The notes under the pieces: generated by a model
What the model was told of the DNA's origin: nothing
What the model saw: only the letters and a program-made list of their open reading frames with translations
The model's database searches: none
NCBI GenBank assembly: GCA_021373175.1
Contig: JAJFTE010000011.1
Location: forward strand, 1 to 44,911
DNA: 44,911 bases
Source of the DNA: Actinomycetes bacterium
Lineage (GTDB): Bacteria; Actinomycetota; Coriobacteriia; Anaerosomatales; Anaerosomataceae
Reading direction: 5' to 3'
Shown here: positions 24,633-33,707 of the stretch, one piece after another
Layout: every line of letters begins with the position of its first letter
Numbering within the stretch: position 1 is the first letter of the stretch
Made by a program: the position numbers and the translations under genes

Positions 24633-25331
24633 ATGCGCTTCGGCGTCGTCGTCTTCCCCGGCAGCAACTGCGAGCAGGACGTCGTCCACGCCGTGGAGGT
24701 GCTCGGCTTTGAGGCCGGATACATCTGGCACGGCGACACCGACATCTCCGGCTACGGCGCGATCGTGCTTCCCGGCGGCTTCAGCTACGGCGACTACATC
24801 CGCTGCGGCGCCGTGGCGCGCTTCTCGCCTGTGATGGCCGAGGTCGTCCGCTTTGCCGAGCGGGGCGGGCCGGTCATCGGCATCTGCAACGGCTTTCAGA
24901 TTCTCACCGAGGCGCACCTGCTGCCAGGCGCACTCCTGCGCAATCGCGGCCTGAAGTTCATCTGCCGCGAAACGACGCTGCGCGTGGAGGAAAGCGCCTG
25001 CCAGTGGATGGACGCCGAAGCTGGGACGGTGCTTCGCATCCCGATCAATCACAATGAGGGTAACTACATCTGTGACCCGGCCGCGCTCGAGCGTATGCAG
25101 TCCGCAGGGCAGATCGTGCTGCGCTACTGCGAGCCGGACGGTTCACGTGCCCCGGGGGGAAGCGCCCCCAACGGTGCGCTCGACGACATCGCGGGCATCT
25201 GCAACGAGGGCGGCAACGTCTTTGGCCTTATGCCTCATCCGGAGCGGGTCGTCGACCCGGTCGTTGGCGGTACCGATGGCCAGGGCGTGTTCGAGAGTAT
25301 TGCTCGCCGGATTCAGGAGGTGGCAGGTTAG
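24633..25331 (+). CDS. purQ: FGAM synthase glutaminase subunit PurQ
   Basis: 232 residues from ATG 24633. Class I glutamine amidotransferase that feeds ammonia to PurL. Nucleophile Cys in VIGICNGFQIL, catalytic His and Glu in LMPHPERV, and the N-terminal FPGSNCEQDV typical of PurQ. Lies immediately after purS. Confidence 0.97.
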   Translation: MRFGVVVFPGSNCEQDVVHAVEVLGFEAGYIWHGDTDISGYGAIVLPGGFSYGDYIRCGAVARFSPVMAEVVRFAERGGPVIGICNGFQILTEAHLLPGALLRNRGLKFICRETTLRVEESACQWMDAEAGTVLRIPINHNEGNYICDPAALERMQSAGQIVLRYCEPDGSRAPGGSAPNGALDDIAGICNEGGNVFGLMPHPERVVDPVVGGTDGQGVFESIARRIQEVAG

Positions 25332-25718
25332 ATGCAGACGATCTCGCTCGTTGGTCCGCTCGCGGTCTTCCTCATCGCTCTCGCGTTTGGGCTTGTGGTC
25401 GCGGCGCTCGTGGTGGTCGTGCATGCACTCGGCCGTCGGGCGGACCGTTGGAAGCATCCGTGGATGCGCTGGATCTGGGTGGCGTTGGCTGCCGAGTACA
25501 TCCTCGCCTTCGCCGTAGCTTTCATGGTCAGACAGGATGTGACAGCCACCATCTTCGGGTTCTCGTACGTGGTGGCCCTCGTCGCGGACATCACGTATCT
25601 GCTGCGGGTCGTCTTCCCGGCGACGCCGGTACCGGAGCGCACGCCTCCTCAGTCGTCGGCGCCTGATGCCACCGTGATGTCAGACACGACTCCAGGGGAG
25701 CAGTCGCCGGATGCGTGA
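25332..25718 (+). CDS. Small three-helix membrane protein between purQ and purL
   Basis: 128 residues, ATG directly after the purQ stop. Hydrophobic segments LAVFLIALAFGLVVAALVVVV, WIWVALAAEYILAFAVAFMV and FGFSYVVALVADITYLLRVVF, then a Pro/Thr-rich cytoplasmic-type tail. It ends overlapping the purL start by 8 bp. No family recognised; its insertion between two subunits of the same enzyme is unusual. Confidence 0.7.
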   Translation: MQTISLVGPLAVFLIALAFGLVVAALVVVVHALGRRADRWKHPWMRWIWVALAAEYILAFAVAFMVRQDVTATIFGFSYVVALVADITYLLRVVFPATPVPERTPPQSSAPDATVMSDTTPGEQSPDA

Positions 25719-27960
25719 GGACCTCGCTCCTGAAGTGGCGCCACGGCTTGCCGAGGAACTTGGCCTCAAGCTTGCCGAGTACGAGAAGGTCGTGGAGATC
25801 CTCGGCCGCACGCCGTCTCTGACCGAGCTCTACATGTACTCGCTCATGTGGAGCGAACACTGCAGCTACAAACACTCGCGCAAGGCGCTTCGCATGTTTC
25901 CGAGCGAAGGTGAGCACGTGCTCCAGGGTCCCGGCGAGAACGCGGGCGTCATCGGCGTGGGCGACGGTTGGGCGCTTGCGTTCAAGATGGAGTCGCACAA
26001 TCACCCCTCGGCCATCGAGCCGTACCAGGGCGCGGCCACCGGCATTGGCGGCATCATCCGGGACATCTTCACGATGGGCGCCCGCCCGATCGCCAGCCTG
26101 GATTCGCTGCGCTTTGGCACGCTCGGCAAGCCGCGTCAGCGGTACCTGTTCGAGGGTGCCGTGGCCGGCATCGGCGGCTACGGGAACTGCCTCGGCGTGC
26201 CCACGGTGGGCGGCGAGGTCTACTTCGACGACGCATACGAGGGCAACTGCCTCATCAACGCCATGTCGCTCGGGATCATGCGCGAGGAGCGCCTCATGCG
26301 CGCGGTGGCCGCAGGACCCGGCAACCTCGTGCTGCTCATCGGCTCGACGACCGGCCGGGACGGCATCGGCGGCGCGTCCACGCTGGCCAGCCAGGAGTTC
26401 GACGAGAAGGCCGAGGACAAGCGCCCCAGCGTCCAGGTGGGCGACCCGTTCGAAGAGAAGCTGCTCATCGAGGCATGCCTCGAGCTGCTCGACGAGGAGC
26501 TGCTCGTTGGTCTCGGCGACCTTGGTGCCGCGGGGCTCACGTCCTCGGCAAGCGAGATGGCAAGCCGCGGCGGCGTGGGCCTCGACATCGACGTGACCAC
26601 GATCCCCGCGCGCGAAGAGGCGATGAAGCCGTTCGAGTTCATGGTCTCCGAGAGCCAGGAGCGCATGCTGGCCGTGGTCGAGCCCGAGAAGCTTGCGGCG
26701 GCGCAGGCCGTGTGCACCAAGTGGGGCCTACGCTCCACCGTCATCGGCACCGTCACCGACACCGGGCGGTTCGTGGTGCGCGAAGGCGACGAGGTCGTGG
26801 CCGACATGCCGGCCGTCACGCTCGCGCACGACGCGCCCATCTACGACCCTGCCATGACGCGTCCGGCGTACCTCGACGAGGTCCAGGCGTTCGATCCGGT
26901 CACGCTTGGGCATCCGGAGACGCCCGGGGCGCTTTCCGACATGCTGCTGCGGCTGCTGGCGAGCCCCAACATTTGCTCCCGGCGCTGGATCTGGCAGCAG
27001 TACGATCACCAGGTGATGCTCAACACGGTGGTGCTCCCCGGCTCCGACGCAGCGGTGCTGCGCATCGGCGACACGGGTCGCGGCGAGGTGACCGGGCGCG
27101 GCATCGCCGTCTCAAGCGACTGCAACGGCCGCTACTGCTACCTCGATCCATACCTGGGCGCGCAGATCGCCTTCGCCGAGGCGGCGCGTAACGTCGCGTG
27201 TTCCGGCGGTCATCCGGCGGCCATCACCGATTGCCTCAACTTCGGCAATCCCGAGAAGCCCGAGGTCTTCTGGACCTTCCACGAGTCGGTCCGCGGACTC
27301 TCGGACGCATGCCGCGCGTTCGGCGTGCCGGTCATCTCGGGCAATGTGAGCTTCTATAACGAGAGCTTCGGCCAGCCGATCTACCCGACGCCGACGGTCG
27401 GCCTCGTGGGTGTGCTCGACGACGTCTCGAAGCACTGCACGCTGTCATTCAAGGCCGAAGGCGACGTGATCGTGCTGCTCGGTGAGACCGAGAACGAGAT
27501 TGGCGGGAGCGAGTACCTGAAGCTGGCGCACGGCATCGTCTCGGGTCGTCCCCCGGCCCTCGACCTTGAGCTGGAGCAGGCCGTGCAACACAGTGTGCTT
27601 GCCGCCATCGACGCGGGTATTCTGCGCTCGGCGCATGACTGCTCGGAAGGCGGGCTCGCGGTGACGCTCGCCGAGTGCTGCATCGCCGGAGGGCTTGGTG
27701 CCGACGTCCACCTGGGTGATGAGCTTCCGCTGTACGGCGCGCTCTTCTCGGAGACGCAGAGCCGGGTGGTGGTGACCACGCTGCCGCAGGACGCCGAGCG
27801 CTTGATCGAGCTCGCCCTCGTGCACGAGATCCCGTACGCCGTCATCGGAACGGTGGGCGGCGGCTCGCTTCGTGTGGAGGACGCGGTGGACGTGACTCTC
27901 CAACAGATGCGTGAGGCCTGGGAGCCGGCGCTTGAAAGAGCGCTTGAGGACGTTACCTAG
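25711..27960 (+). CDS. purL: FGAM synthase large subunit PurL (short form)
   Basis: 749 residues, the size of the PurS/PurQ-dependent short PurL. Conserved motifs: LYMYSLMWSEHCSYKHSRK near the N-terminus, FKMESHNHPSAIEPYQGAATGIGGI (ATP/Mg site), GDLGAAGLTSS and DCSEGGLAVTLAEC. Converts FGAR to FGAM. Starts inside the preceding membrane-protein gene. Confidence 0.98.
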   Translation: MREDLAPEVAPRLAEELGLKLAEYEKVVEILGRTPSLTELYMYSLMWSEHCSYKHSRKALRMFPSEGEHVLQGPGENAGVIGVGDGWALAFKMESHNHPSAIEPYQGAATGIGGIIRDIFTMGARPIASLDSLRFGTLGKPRQRYLFEGAVAGIGGYGNCLGVPTVGGEVYFDDAYEGNCLINAMSLGIMREERLMRAVAAGPGNLVLLIGSTTGRDGIGGASTLASQEFDEKAEDKRPSVQVGDPFEEKLLIEACLELLDEELLVGLGDLGAAGLTSSASEMASRGGVGLDIDVTTIPAREEAMKPFEFMVSESQERMLAVVEPEKLAAAQAVCTKWGLRSTVIGTVTDTGRFVVREGDEVVADMPAVTLAHDAPIYDPAMTRPAYLDEVQAFDPVTLGHPETPGALSDMLLRLLASPNICSRRWIWQQYDHQVMLNTVVLPGSDAAVLRIGDTGRGEVTGRGIAVSSDCNGRYCYLDPYLGAQIAFAEAARNVACSGGHPAAITDCLNFGNPEKPEVFWTFHESVRGLSDACRAFGVPVISGNVSFYNESFGQPIYPTPTVGLVGVLDDVSKHCTLSFKAEGDVIVLLGETENEIGGSEYLKLAHGIVSGRPPALDLELEQAVQHSVLAAIDAGILRSAHDCSEGGLAVTLAECCIAGGLGADVHLGDELPLYGALFSETQSRVVVTTLPQDAERLIELALVHEIPYAVIGTVGGGSLRVEDAVDVTLQQMREAWEPALERALEDVT

Positions 27961-28076
27961 ACCCCCTCGGCCAGCTCCCGCACGCGGCGCGGCCCGTCTC
28001 GGCGTGCTCCGCGCTCTTCGTGCAATCGTGGTATGCTACCGCGCATCGGCCGCTTCAAGCAGGAGTCCCTCGACGC

Positions 28077-29552
28077 ATGCACCTCGATTCTTGCGTTCCC
28101 ACACATCAGTGCGCTGACGAATGGCTCGCGGACGAGCGGCCGGATCGCCCTGAAGAAGCATGCGGCGTGTTCGGCGTGTACGCTCCCGGCGAAGACGTCG
28201 CGCGGCTCACGTATTTCGGCCTCCATGCACTCCAGCATCGCGGCCAGGAATCAGCGGGCATCGCGGTCGCGGACGGCCACACACTCACGGTCGTGAAGAG
28301 CCTCGGACTGGTGTCGCAGGCGTTCAAGGAGAGCGACCTGGTCACGCTGCAGGGGCATCTCGCCATCGGGCATACGCGGTACTCAACGACCGGATCCGGC
28401 AATGCCTGGGAGAACGCGCAGCCGATGGTCTCCTCGATCGGAGCGACTACCATCGCGCTTGCGCACAATGGCAACCTGGTGAACACCATCGAGTTACGTG
28501 ACGCCCTCAAGCACCGGGGCATCCGCTTCCGGTCGACAACCGATTCCGAGGTCATCACCACCCTCGTGGACCATTTCACGCAGGAGCACAGCTCGATTCG
28601 CGGCGGCATTCGCGAGACGATGAAGTACATTCGCGGCGCCTACTCGGTCGTGCTCATGTCCGAGGAAGCGCTCTATGCGTTCCGCGATCCGTACGGCGTG
28701 CGCCCGCTCGCGCTCGGCAAGCTTGGCGAAGCGTGGGTGGTGGCGTCCGAGACCTGCGGCTTTGACATCATCGGCGCCCAGTACGTGCGCGATGTCGCCC
28801 CCGGCGAGATGATCAAGATCGGTCCCGCCGGTCTGGAATCCGAGCAAGCGGTGCCTGCCGAGAAGCCGAGCCTGTGCGTGTTCGAGTTCATCTACTTCGC
28901 GCGCCCCGACAGCGTTCTGAACGACTGCGGCCTGTACGAGGCGCGCATGCGCATGGGAGCGGCCATGGCTCGTTCGGCGGCTGTAGACGCCGACATGGTC
29001 ATCGGCGTGCCCGACTCGGGCGTTCCCGCCGCCGTCGGCTACGCCAAAGAGAGCGGGATCCCGTACGGCGAGGGGCTCGTGAAGAACCGCTACGTGGGGC
29101 GCACCTTCATCTCGCCGAGCCAGTCGCTCCGCCAACAGGGTATCCGCCTCAAGCTGAATCCGTTGCGCCACGTCATTGCCGGCAAACGCCTCATCGTGGT
29201 CGATGACTCGATCGTCCGGGGGAACACGTCGCGCCAGCTCGTTGCGCTGCTCCGCGATGCGGGCGCGGCCGAGGTGCACATGCGCATCACGTCCCCGCCC
29301 GTGAAATGGCCGTGTTTCTACGGCATCGATACCGACACGCGAGAGCAGCTCATCGCCGCGAGCAAGTCGGTCGAGGAAGTCCGCGACTTCATCGGCGCTG
29401 ACTCGCTCGCGTATCTCTCGGTGCCGGACATGTTCGCTGCTACTCGAGGGGATGCCGCGGAGTACTGCGCCGCCTGCTTCACCGGCGAGTACCCGGTAGA
29501 GATTCCCGAGTCCGTCAAGCGTGGCAAGCTCGGCCTGGAGCCGGTGGGGTGA
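28077..29552 (+). CDS. purF: Amidophosphoribosyltransferase (Fe-S, propeptide form)
   Basis: 491 residues from ATG 28077 with AGGAG upstream. First committed step of purine synthesis (PRPP + Gln to phosphoribosylamine). The N-terminal nucleophile Cys is in EEACGVFG, preceded by a propeptide of about 25 residues that must be removed. Fe-S ligands of the Bacillus type are visible in LCVFEFIYF, WPCFYGID and YCAACFTGEY. The PRPP loop is LIVVDDSIVRGNTSRQ. A TATGCT at 28032 may be a -10 box. Confidence 0.97.
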   Translation: MHLDSCVPTHQCADEWLADERPDRPEEACGVFGVYAPGEDVARLTYFGLHALQHRGQESAGIAVADGHTLTVVKSLGLVSQAFKESDLVTLQGHLAIGHTRYSTTGSGNAWENAQPMVSSIGATTIALAHNGNLVNTIELRDALKHRGIRFRSTTDSEVITTLVDHFTQEHSSIRGGIRETMKYIRGAYSVVLMSEEALYAFRDPYGVRPLALGKLGEAWVVASETCGFDIIGAQYVRDVAPGEMIKIGPAGLESEQAVPAEKPSLCVFEFIYFARPDSVLNDCGLYEARMRMGAAMARSAAVDADMVIGVPDSGVPAAVGYAKESGIPYGEGLVKNRYVGRTFISPSQSLRQQGIRLKLNPLRHVIAGKRLIVVDDSIVRGNTSRQLVALLRDAGAAEVHMRITSPPVKWPCFYGIDTDTREQLIAASKSVEEVRDFIGADSLAYLSVPDMFAATRGDAAEYCAACFTGEYPVEIPESVKRGKLGLEPVG

Positions 29553-30010
29553 GCCTAGCGGCGCTCACGACAGGCGTCGCCCGGGCACTGTGGCAGGGCG
29601 TGCGGCTCGGCATGGCGTACAACCCTGTGTTCGGCATCGGTGGAGCCCTCGCCGCCGCGGCGCTTCTCGGCTATCCCCGCGCGCCTCGCGAGCGCCGGTT
29701 TTGGGCGGGTGCGGTGCTCGTCGTGGCGTGGCTCGCCGGTGACGGGCTGCAGGTCCTCGGCCGCACGCGCGACGTGGTCGACGGCGTTGGCGCGTTCGCG
29801 CACGTCGCGCCGGCCTGGGCGGCGTACGTGCTGCTCGCCGCGTGGGCGCTCATCTCGCTTGGGCTGGGGTACCTCGCACCGGCGTGGGCGGGCATCGTCG
29901 TGGGCCGCCGCGTCACGCATGGCACCGGCTGGCTTGCCGCGATGGCGATAGCCGTGGGAGTCTCGCTCGGCATCTCGACGCTCGTGGCGTCGCTGGCGGC
30001 GCTCGGGTAA
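29549..30010 (+). CDS. Small membrane protein between purF and purM
   Basis: 153 residues from GTG 29549, overlapping the purF stop by 4 bp. Four hydrophobic segments (GIGGALAAAALLG, WAGAVLVVAWLAG, WAAYVLLAAWALISLGLGYL, GWLAAMAIAVGVSLGIS). No recognised family. The fourth unknown membrane protein within the purine gene run. Confidence 0.65.
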   Translation: MSLAALTTGVARALWQGVRLGMAYNPVFGIGGALAAAALLGYPRAPRERRFWAGAVLVVAWLAGDGLQVLGRTRDVVDGVGAFAHVAPAWAAYVLLAAWALISLGLGYLAPAWAGIVVGRRVTHGTGWLAAMAIAVGVSLGISTLVASLAALG

Positions 30011-30035
30011 CGGCTGGCGTGTCGCGCTTCCCTGC

Positions 30036-30041
30036 TAGAAT
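30036..30041 (+). promoter_or_regulatory. -10 box before purM
   Basis: TAGAAT, 31 bp before the purM ATG, in the only sizeable gap between purF and purN. TGGCGT 15 bp upstream is a weak -35. Confidence 0.35.
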
Positions 30042-30072
30042 GGCAGTGCAGCCCGCCGAACGGGAGGATCGC

Positions 30073-31128
30073 ATGACCGACACGCCCGATAAGCCCATCT
30101 CGTACCGCGACGCCGGCGTCGACATCGACGAGGGCGCGCGCGCGGTCGAAGGCATCCGCGAGGCCGTGCGCTCCACCTACCGGCCCGAGGTCATCGGCGA
30201 CATCGGCGGCTTCGGCGGGATGTTCTCGGCGGCGGCGTTCAAGGAGATGGCCGAGCCGGTCATGGTGAGCGGGACCGACGGCGTGGGCACCAAGCTCAAG
30301 CTCGCGCAGCTGCTCGGCAAGCACGACACCGTGGGCATCGACCTGGTCGCGATGTGTGCGAACGACATCCTGGTGACTGGCGCCGAGCCGCTCTTCTTCC
30401 TCGACTACATCGCTGTCGGCAAGCTCGACGCCGCGCGCACGACCGCGATCGTCTCGGGCATCGCCGAGGGGTGCCGGCAGTCCGGCTGCTCGCTTATCGG
30501 CGGCGAGATGGCCGAGCACCCCGGCGTCATGGACCCGGATGACTACGACCTCGCCGGCTTCTGCGTGGGCGTCGTCGACCGGCCGAAGGCGATCGACGGC
30601 TCGGCGATCGTCCCTGGTGACGTCGTGCTCGGCCTCGGTTCCAGCGGCGCGCACAGCAACGGCTTCTCGCTCATCCGGCGCGTGCTTGTCGAAGGCCACG
30701 AGGACGAGCTCGCGCTCCCGAGGGTTGACCTTGGCGGCGCATCGCTTGGCGACGTGCTGCTCGAGCCGACGCGGCTGTACGCACGCTCGATTCTGCGGCT
30801 GGCGCGCTCCGGCGCCACGGTGAAGGGCATGGCCCACATCACCGGCGGCGGCATCACCGAGAACCTCAACCGCACGCTCCCGGACACCTGCGACGCACGC
30901 GTTGTGCGCGCGTCGTGGAAGGTACCGCAGGTGTTCGGTCTCGTCCAGCAGGCCGCGTCCCTCTCGGATGATGAGATGTACCGGACGTACAACATGGGCA
31001 TCGGCTTCGCGATCGTGCTCTCGGCCTCCGAAGCGCCCGAGGCAGCGGTCACGTTGCGTGCCGCAGGCGAGACCGTCTCCGAGATCGGCGAGATCGTGAG
31101 CGGAAAGGGGGAGGTCGTCTATGGATGA
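30073..31128 (+). CDS. purM: AIR synthetase
   Basis: 351 residues, ATG 30073 after GGGAGG. Closes the imidazole ring of FGAM. Motifs: VSGTDGVGTKLKLA, VGIDLVAMCANDILVTGAEPLFFLDY, LIGGEMAEHPGVM and AHITGGGITENLNRTLP. Normal length. Overlaps purN by 8 bp. Confidence 0.98.
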   Translation: MTDTPDKPISYRDAGVDIDEGARAVEGIREAVRSTYRPEVIGDIGGFGGMFSAAAFKEMAEPVMVSGTDGVGTKLKLAQLLGKHDTVGIDLVAMCANDILVTGAEPLFFLDYIAVGKLDAARTTAIVSGIAEGCRQSGCSLIGGEMAEHPGVMDPDDYDLAGFCVGVVDRPKAIDGSAIVPGDVVLGLGSSGAHSNGFSLIRRVLVEGHEDELALPRVDLGGASLGDVLLEPTRLYARSILRLARSGATVKGMAHITGGGITENLNRTLPDTCDARVVRASWKVPQVFGLVQQAASLSDDEMYRTYNMGIGFAIVLSASEAPEAAVTLRAAGETVSEIGEIVSGKGEVVYG

Positions 31129-31789
31129 CGTCGCAGTTCCGGGTAGCGAGCTCTTCAAGCCGCGTGGCGACGCCGACCGTCTGCGTGTGGGCGTGCTCAT
31201 CTCGGGCAGCGGAACGAATCTCCAGGCGCTCATCGACGCCGTGCAGCGCCACGAGCTGGACGCGAGCATCGCCGTTGTGGTCTCCAACAAGCACGACGCT
31301 TTTGGACTTGAACGCGCGCGCCGCGCCGGCATCCCCGCGCTGTTCGTCGACCGCACCGCGTTCACGACGATCGCGGCGTACAACCATGCGCTCGCCGAGG
31401 CGCTCAAGGCGCACGCGGTGGAGCTGGTGGTGATGGCGGGGTACATGCGCCTTCTCGGGCAGGAAGTGCTCCGCGAGTTCTCGCATCGCGTGATGAATCT
31501 TCATCCCGCGTTGCTGCCCGCCTTCGCCGGTGCATCGGGGATCAGAGACGCGTTCGAGTACGGCGTGAAGGTCACTGGCGTCACCGTGCACTTCGCCGAC
31601 GAGCGGTTCGATCGCGGTCCCATCATCGTGCAGGAGCCCGTCCGCATCGCCGAGGACGACACCGTCGAGTCCCTCGAGGCGAAGATCCATGATGTGGAGC
31701 ACCTGCTCATCGTCAAAGCGGTCCGGCTGTACGCACAGGGACGGCTGGTGATCGAGGGTCGCCGGGTGCGGATCCTGCCCGGCGAGTAG
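31121..31789 (+). CDS. purN: GAR formyltransferase
   Basis: 222 residues from ATG 31121, with about 20 extra residues before the core VGVLISGSGTNLQALID. Formyl transfer from 10-formyl-THF to GAR; catalytic Asn/His in VMNLHPALLPAF and Asp in FADERFDRGPII. Translationally coupled to purM. Confidence 0.96.
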   Translation: MDDVAVPGSELFKPRGDADRLRVGVLISGSGTNLQALIDAVQRHELDASIAVVVSNKHDAFGLERARRAGIPALFVDRTAFTTIAAYNHALAEALKAHAVELVVMAGYMRLLGQEVLREFSHRVMNLHPALLPAFAGASGIRDAFEYGVKVTGVTVHFADERFDRGPIIVQEPVRIAEDDTVESLEAKIHDVEHLLIVKAVRLYAQGRLVIEGRRVRILPGE

Positions 31790-31893
31790 CGTTCTTCGCG
31801 TGCGGAAACCCCGTCTGAGCAGCCGGTCTAGATTCAGTTGAGTGCGGCATGCCATGATGATGCCGGGCCGCCGTGAGGGGGCGGGTCGCGGTA

Positions 31894-31912
31894 GGCCCCC
31901 CTTCGGGGGGCT
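31894..31912 (+). terminator. GC hairpin with TTC loop between purN and purH
   Basis: GGCCCCCC-TTC-GGGGGGCT is a compact, very stable stem. It divides the 243-bp gap, so purH probably has its own promoter downstream (CACAAT at 31993-31998 is a possible -10). Confidence 0.65.
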
Positions 31913-32032
31913 GCGGAGCGGTGCGCGTTGTGGCCGAGGCGGACCCCGCGATTCCTTCCCCTGCCGGCTCACACGTCTGACCCGTTGTGTTGCACAATGG
32001 TTCGTACATGTCGTCTGGGAAGGGGCACTCTC

Positions 32033-33595
32033 GTGGATCTCGTCAAGGTCAAGCGCGCACTCGTTTCGGTCACCGACAAGACAGGCGTTGTGGCGTTCTG
32101 CCAGACGCTCTCCGAGGAGTTCGGCGTGGAGATCGTCTCCACCGGCGGTACGGCGAAGGTGCTCGCCCAAGCAGGCGTGCCCGTACGTCCCATCGACGAG
32201 TACACGGGCTTCCCCGAGATGATGGACGGGCGGGTGAAAACGCTCCACCCGCGCGTGCACGGAGGGCTACTCGCGCGCCGCGACCTTCCCGAGCATATGG
32301 CAGCCGCCGAGGCGCATGGCATCGGCATGATCGACATGGTCGTCGTGAACCTCTACGCCTTCGAGGCCACGGTCGAGCGCGAAGGTGTGACCGAGGAAGA
32401 GGCCATCGAGAACATCGACATCGGCGGGCCCAGCATGCTCCGCTCGGCAGCGAAGAACTTCGCGAGCGTTGCCGTGGTGACCGAGCCCGGCAGCTACGAT
32501 GCGATCGCCGAGGAGATGCGTGCGAACGCCGGCGCCACGACGTTTGACACCCGGCGCGCGCTTGCCGTGGACGTGTTCGCGAAGACGAGCGCGTACGACA
32601 ACGCCATCTGGATGTACCTGTCCGGCTACAAAGGCCAGGCATTTCCCGACGAAGTGCGGTTCCGCCTGAAAAAGGCTCAGGACCTGCGCTACGGCGAGAA
32701 CCCACACCAGATGGCGGCATTGTACCGCTTCATCGACGCGAAGCCAGAGACGCTCGCCCGTGCCGAGCAGCTCCAGGGCAAGGAGCTGTCGTACAACAAC
32801 TTCCTCGACACCGACGCCGCGTGGACGGCGGTGCGCGAGTTCACTGATGAGCCCGCGTGCGTGATCGTGAAACACATGAATCCGTGCGGCACCGCGGTGG
32901 CACACGACATCGTGGTCGCGTATTCGCGCGCTCACGGCGCCGACTCCGTGAGCGCGTACGGCGGCGTGATGGCGTTCAACCGGCCGGTCCCCGGCTCGCT
33001 CGTGGAGGCGATCTTTGAGAACGGGCAGTTCGTGGAGGTCATGATCGCGCCCGAGTTCGAGCCGCGCGCACTTGAGCTGCTCGCGACCAAGCCCAAGCTT
33101 CGCGTGCTGCGCACCGGTCGTATGCGCCCCGTTGTCGGCCACTACGACAGCCGCAGCGTTGAGGGCGGCATGCTCATCCAGACGAGCGACAGCGTTGCGG
33201 AGACTCCGGCCGAGTTCAACGTCGTGACCCGCCGGAAGCCGACCGCCGAGGAGATGCAGCAGCTGCTTTTCGCCTGGAAGGTCGCCAAGAGCGTGAAGAG
33301 CAACGCCATCCTGCTTGCGAAGGACTTTGTGAGCGTGGGTGTGGGCGCTGGTCAGATGAACCGCGTGAACTCGGCGCGCATCGCGGTGGAGGCCGCGGGC
33401 GACAAGGCGTCCGGCGCGGTGTGCGCGAGCGACGCGTTTATGCCGTTTGCGGACTCGCTCGAAGTGGTTGCCGCTGCCGGGGTCACCGCGGTTATCCAGC
33501 CGGGAGGCTCGATCCGAGACGGGGAGGTCATCGCGAAGGCCGACGAGCTCGGCGTGGCGATGGTCTTCACCGGGTACCGCCACTTCCGGCACTAA
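32033..33595 (+). CDS. purH: Bifunctional AICAR transformylase/IMP cyclohydrolase
   Basis: 520 residues from GTG 32033 with GGGAAGGGG upstream. N-terminal IMP cyclohydrolase domain (VSVTDKTGVV, EIVSTGGTAKVL, MMDGRVKTLHPRVHGGLL), C-terminal transformylase domain with catalytic KHMNPCG (about residue 280) and the ending AVIQPGGSIRD. Completes the pathway to IMP. Convergent with mscS. Confidence 0.98.
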   Translation: MDLVKVKRALVSVTDKTGVVAFCQTLSEEFGVEIVSTGGTAKVLAQAGVPVRPIDEYTGFPEMMDGRVKTLHPRVHGGLLARRDLPEHMAAAEAHGIGMIDMVVVNLYAFEATVEREGVTEEEAIENIDIGGPSMLRSAAKNFASVAVVTEPGSYDAIAEEMRANAGATTFDTRRALAVDVFAKTSAYDNAIWMYLSGYKGQAFPDEVRFRLKKAQDLRYGENPHQMAALYRFIDAKPETLARAEQLQGKELSYNNFLDTDAAWTAVREFTDEPACVIVKHMNPCGTAVAHDIVVAYSRAHGADSVSAYGGVMAFNRPVPGSLVEAIFENGQFVEVMIAPEFEPRALELLATKPKLRVLRTGRMRPVVGHYDSRSVEGGMLIQTSDSVAETPAEFNVVTRRKPTAEEMQQLLFAWKVAKSVKSNAILLAKDFVSVGVGAGQMNRVNSARIAVEAAGDKASGAVCASDAFMPFADSLEVVAAAGVTAVIQPGGSIRDGEVIAKADELGVAMVFTGYRHFRH

Positions 33596-33707
33596 GGAGT
33601 CGCCTGGAGGGTTGAGCCGGTCTCAGGCCCGGTTTGGCCGCATCTTCGACGATGAGCACGTCGTATTGGTTGAACACATCGACCGGCCTCGCTGAGCGGT
33701 TCGCTCT

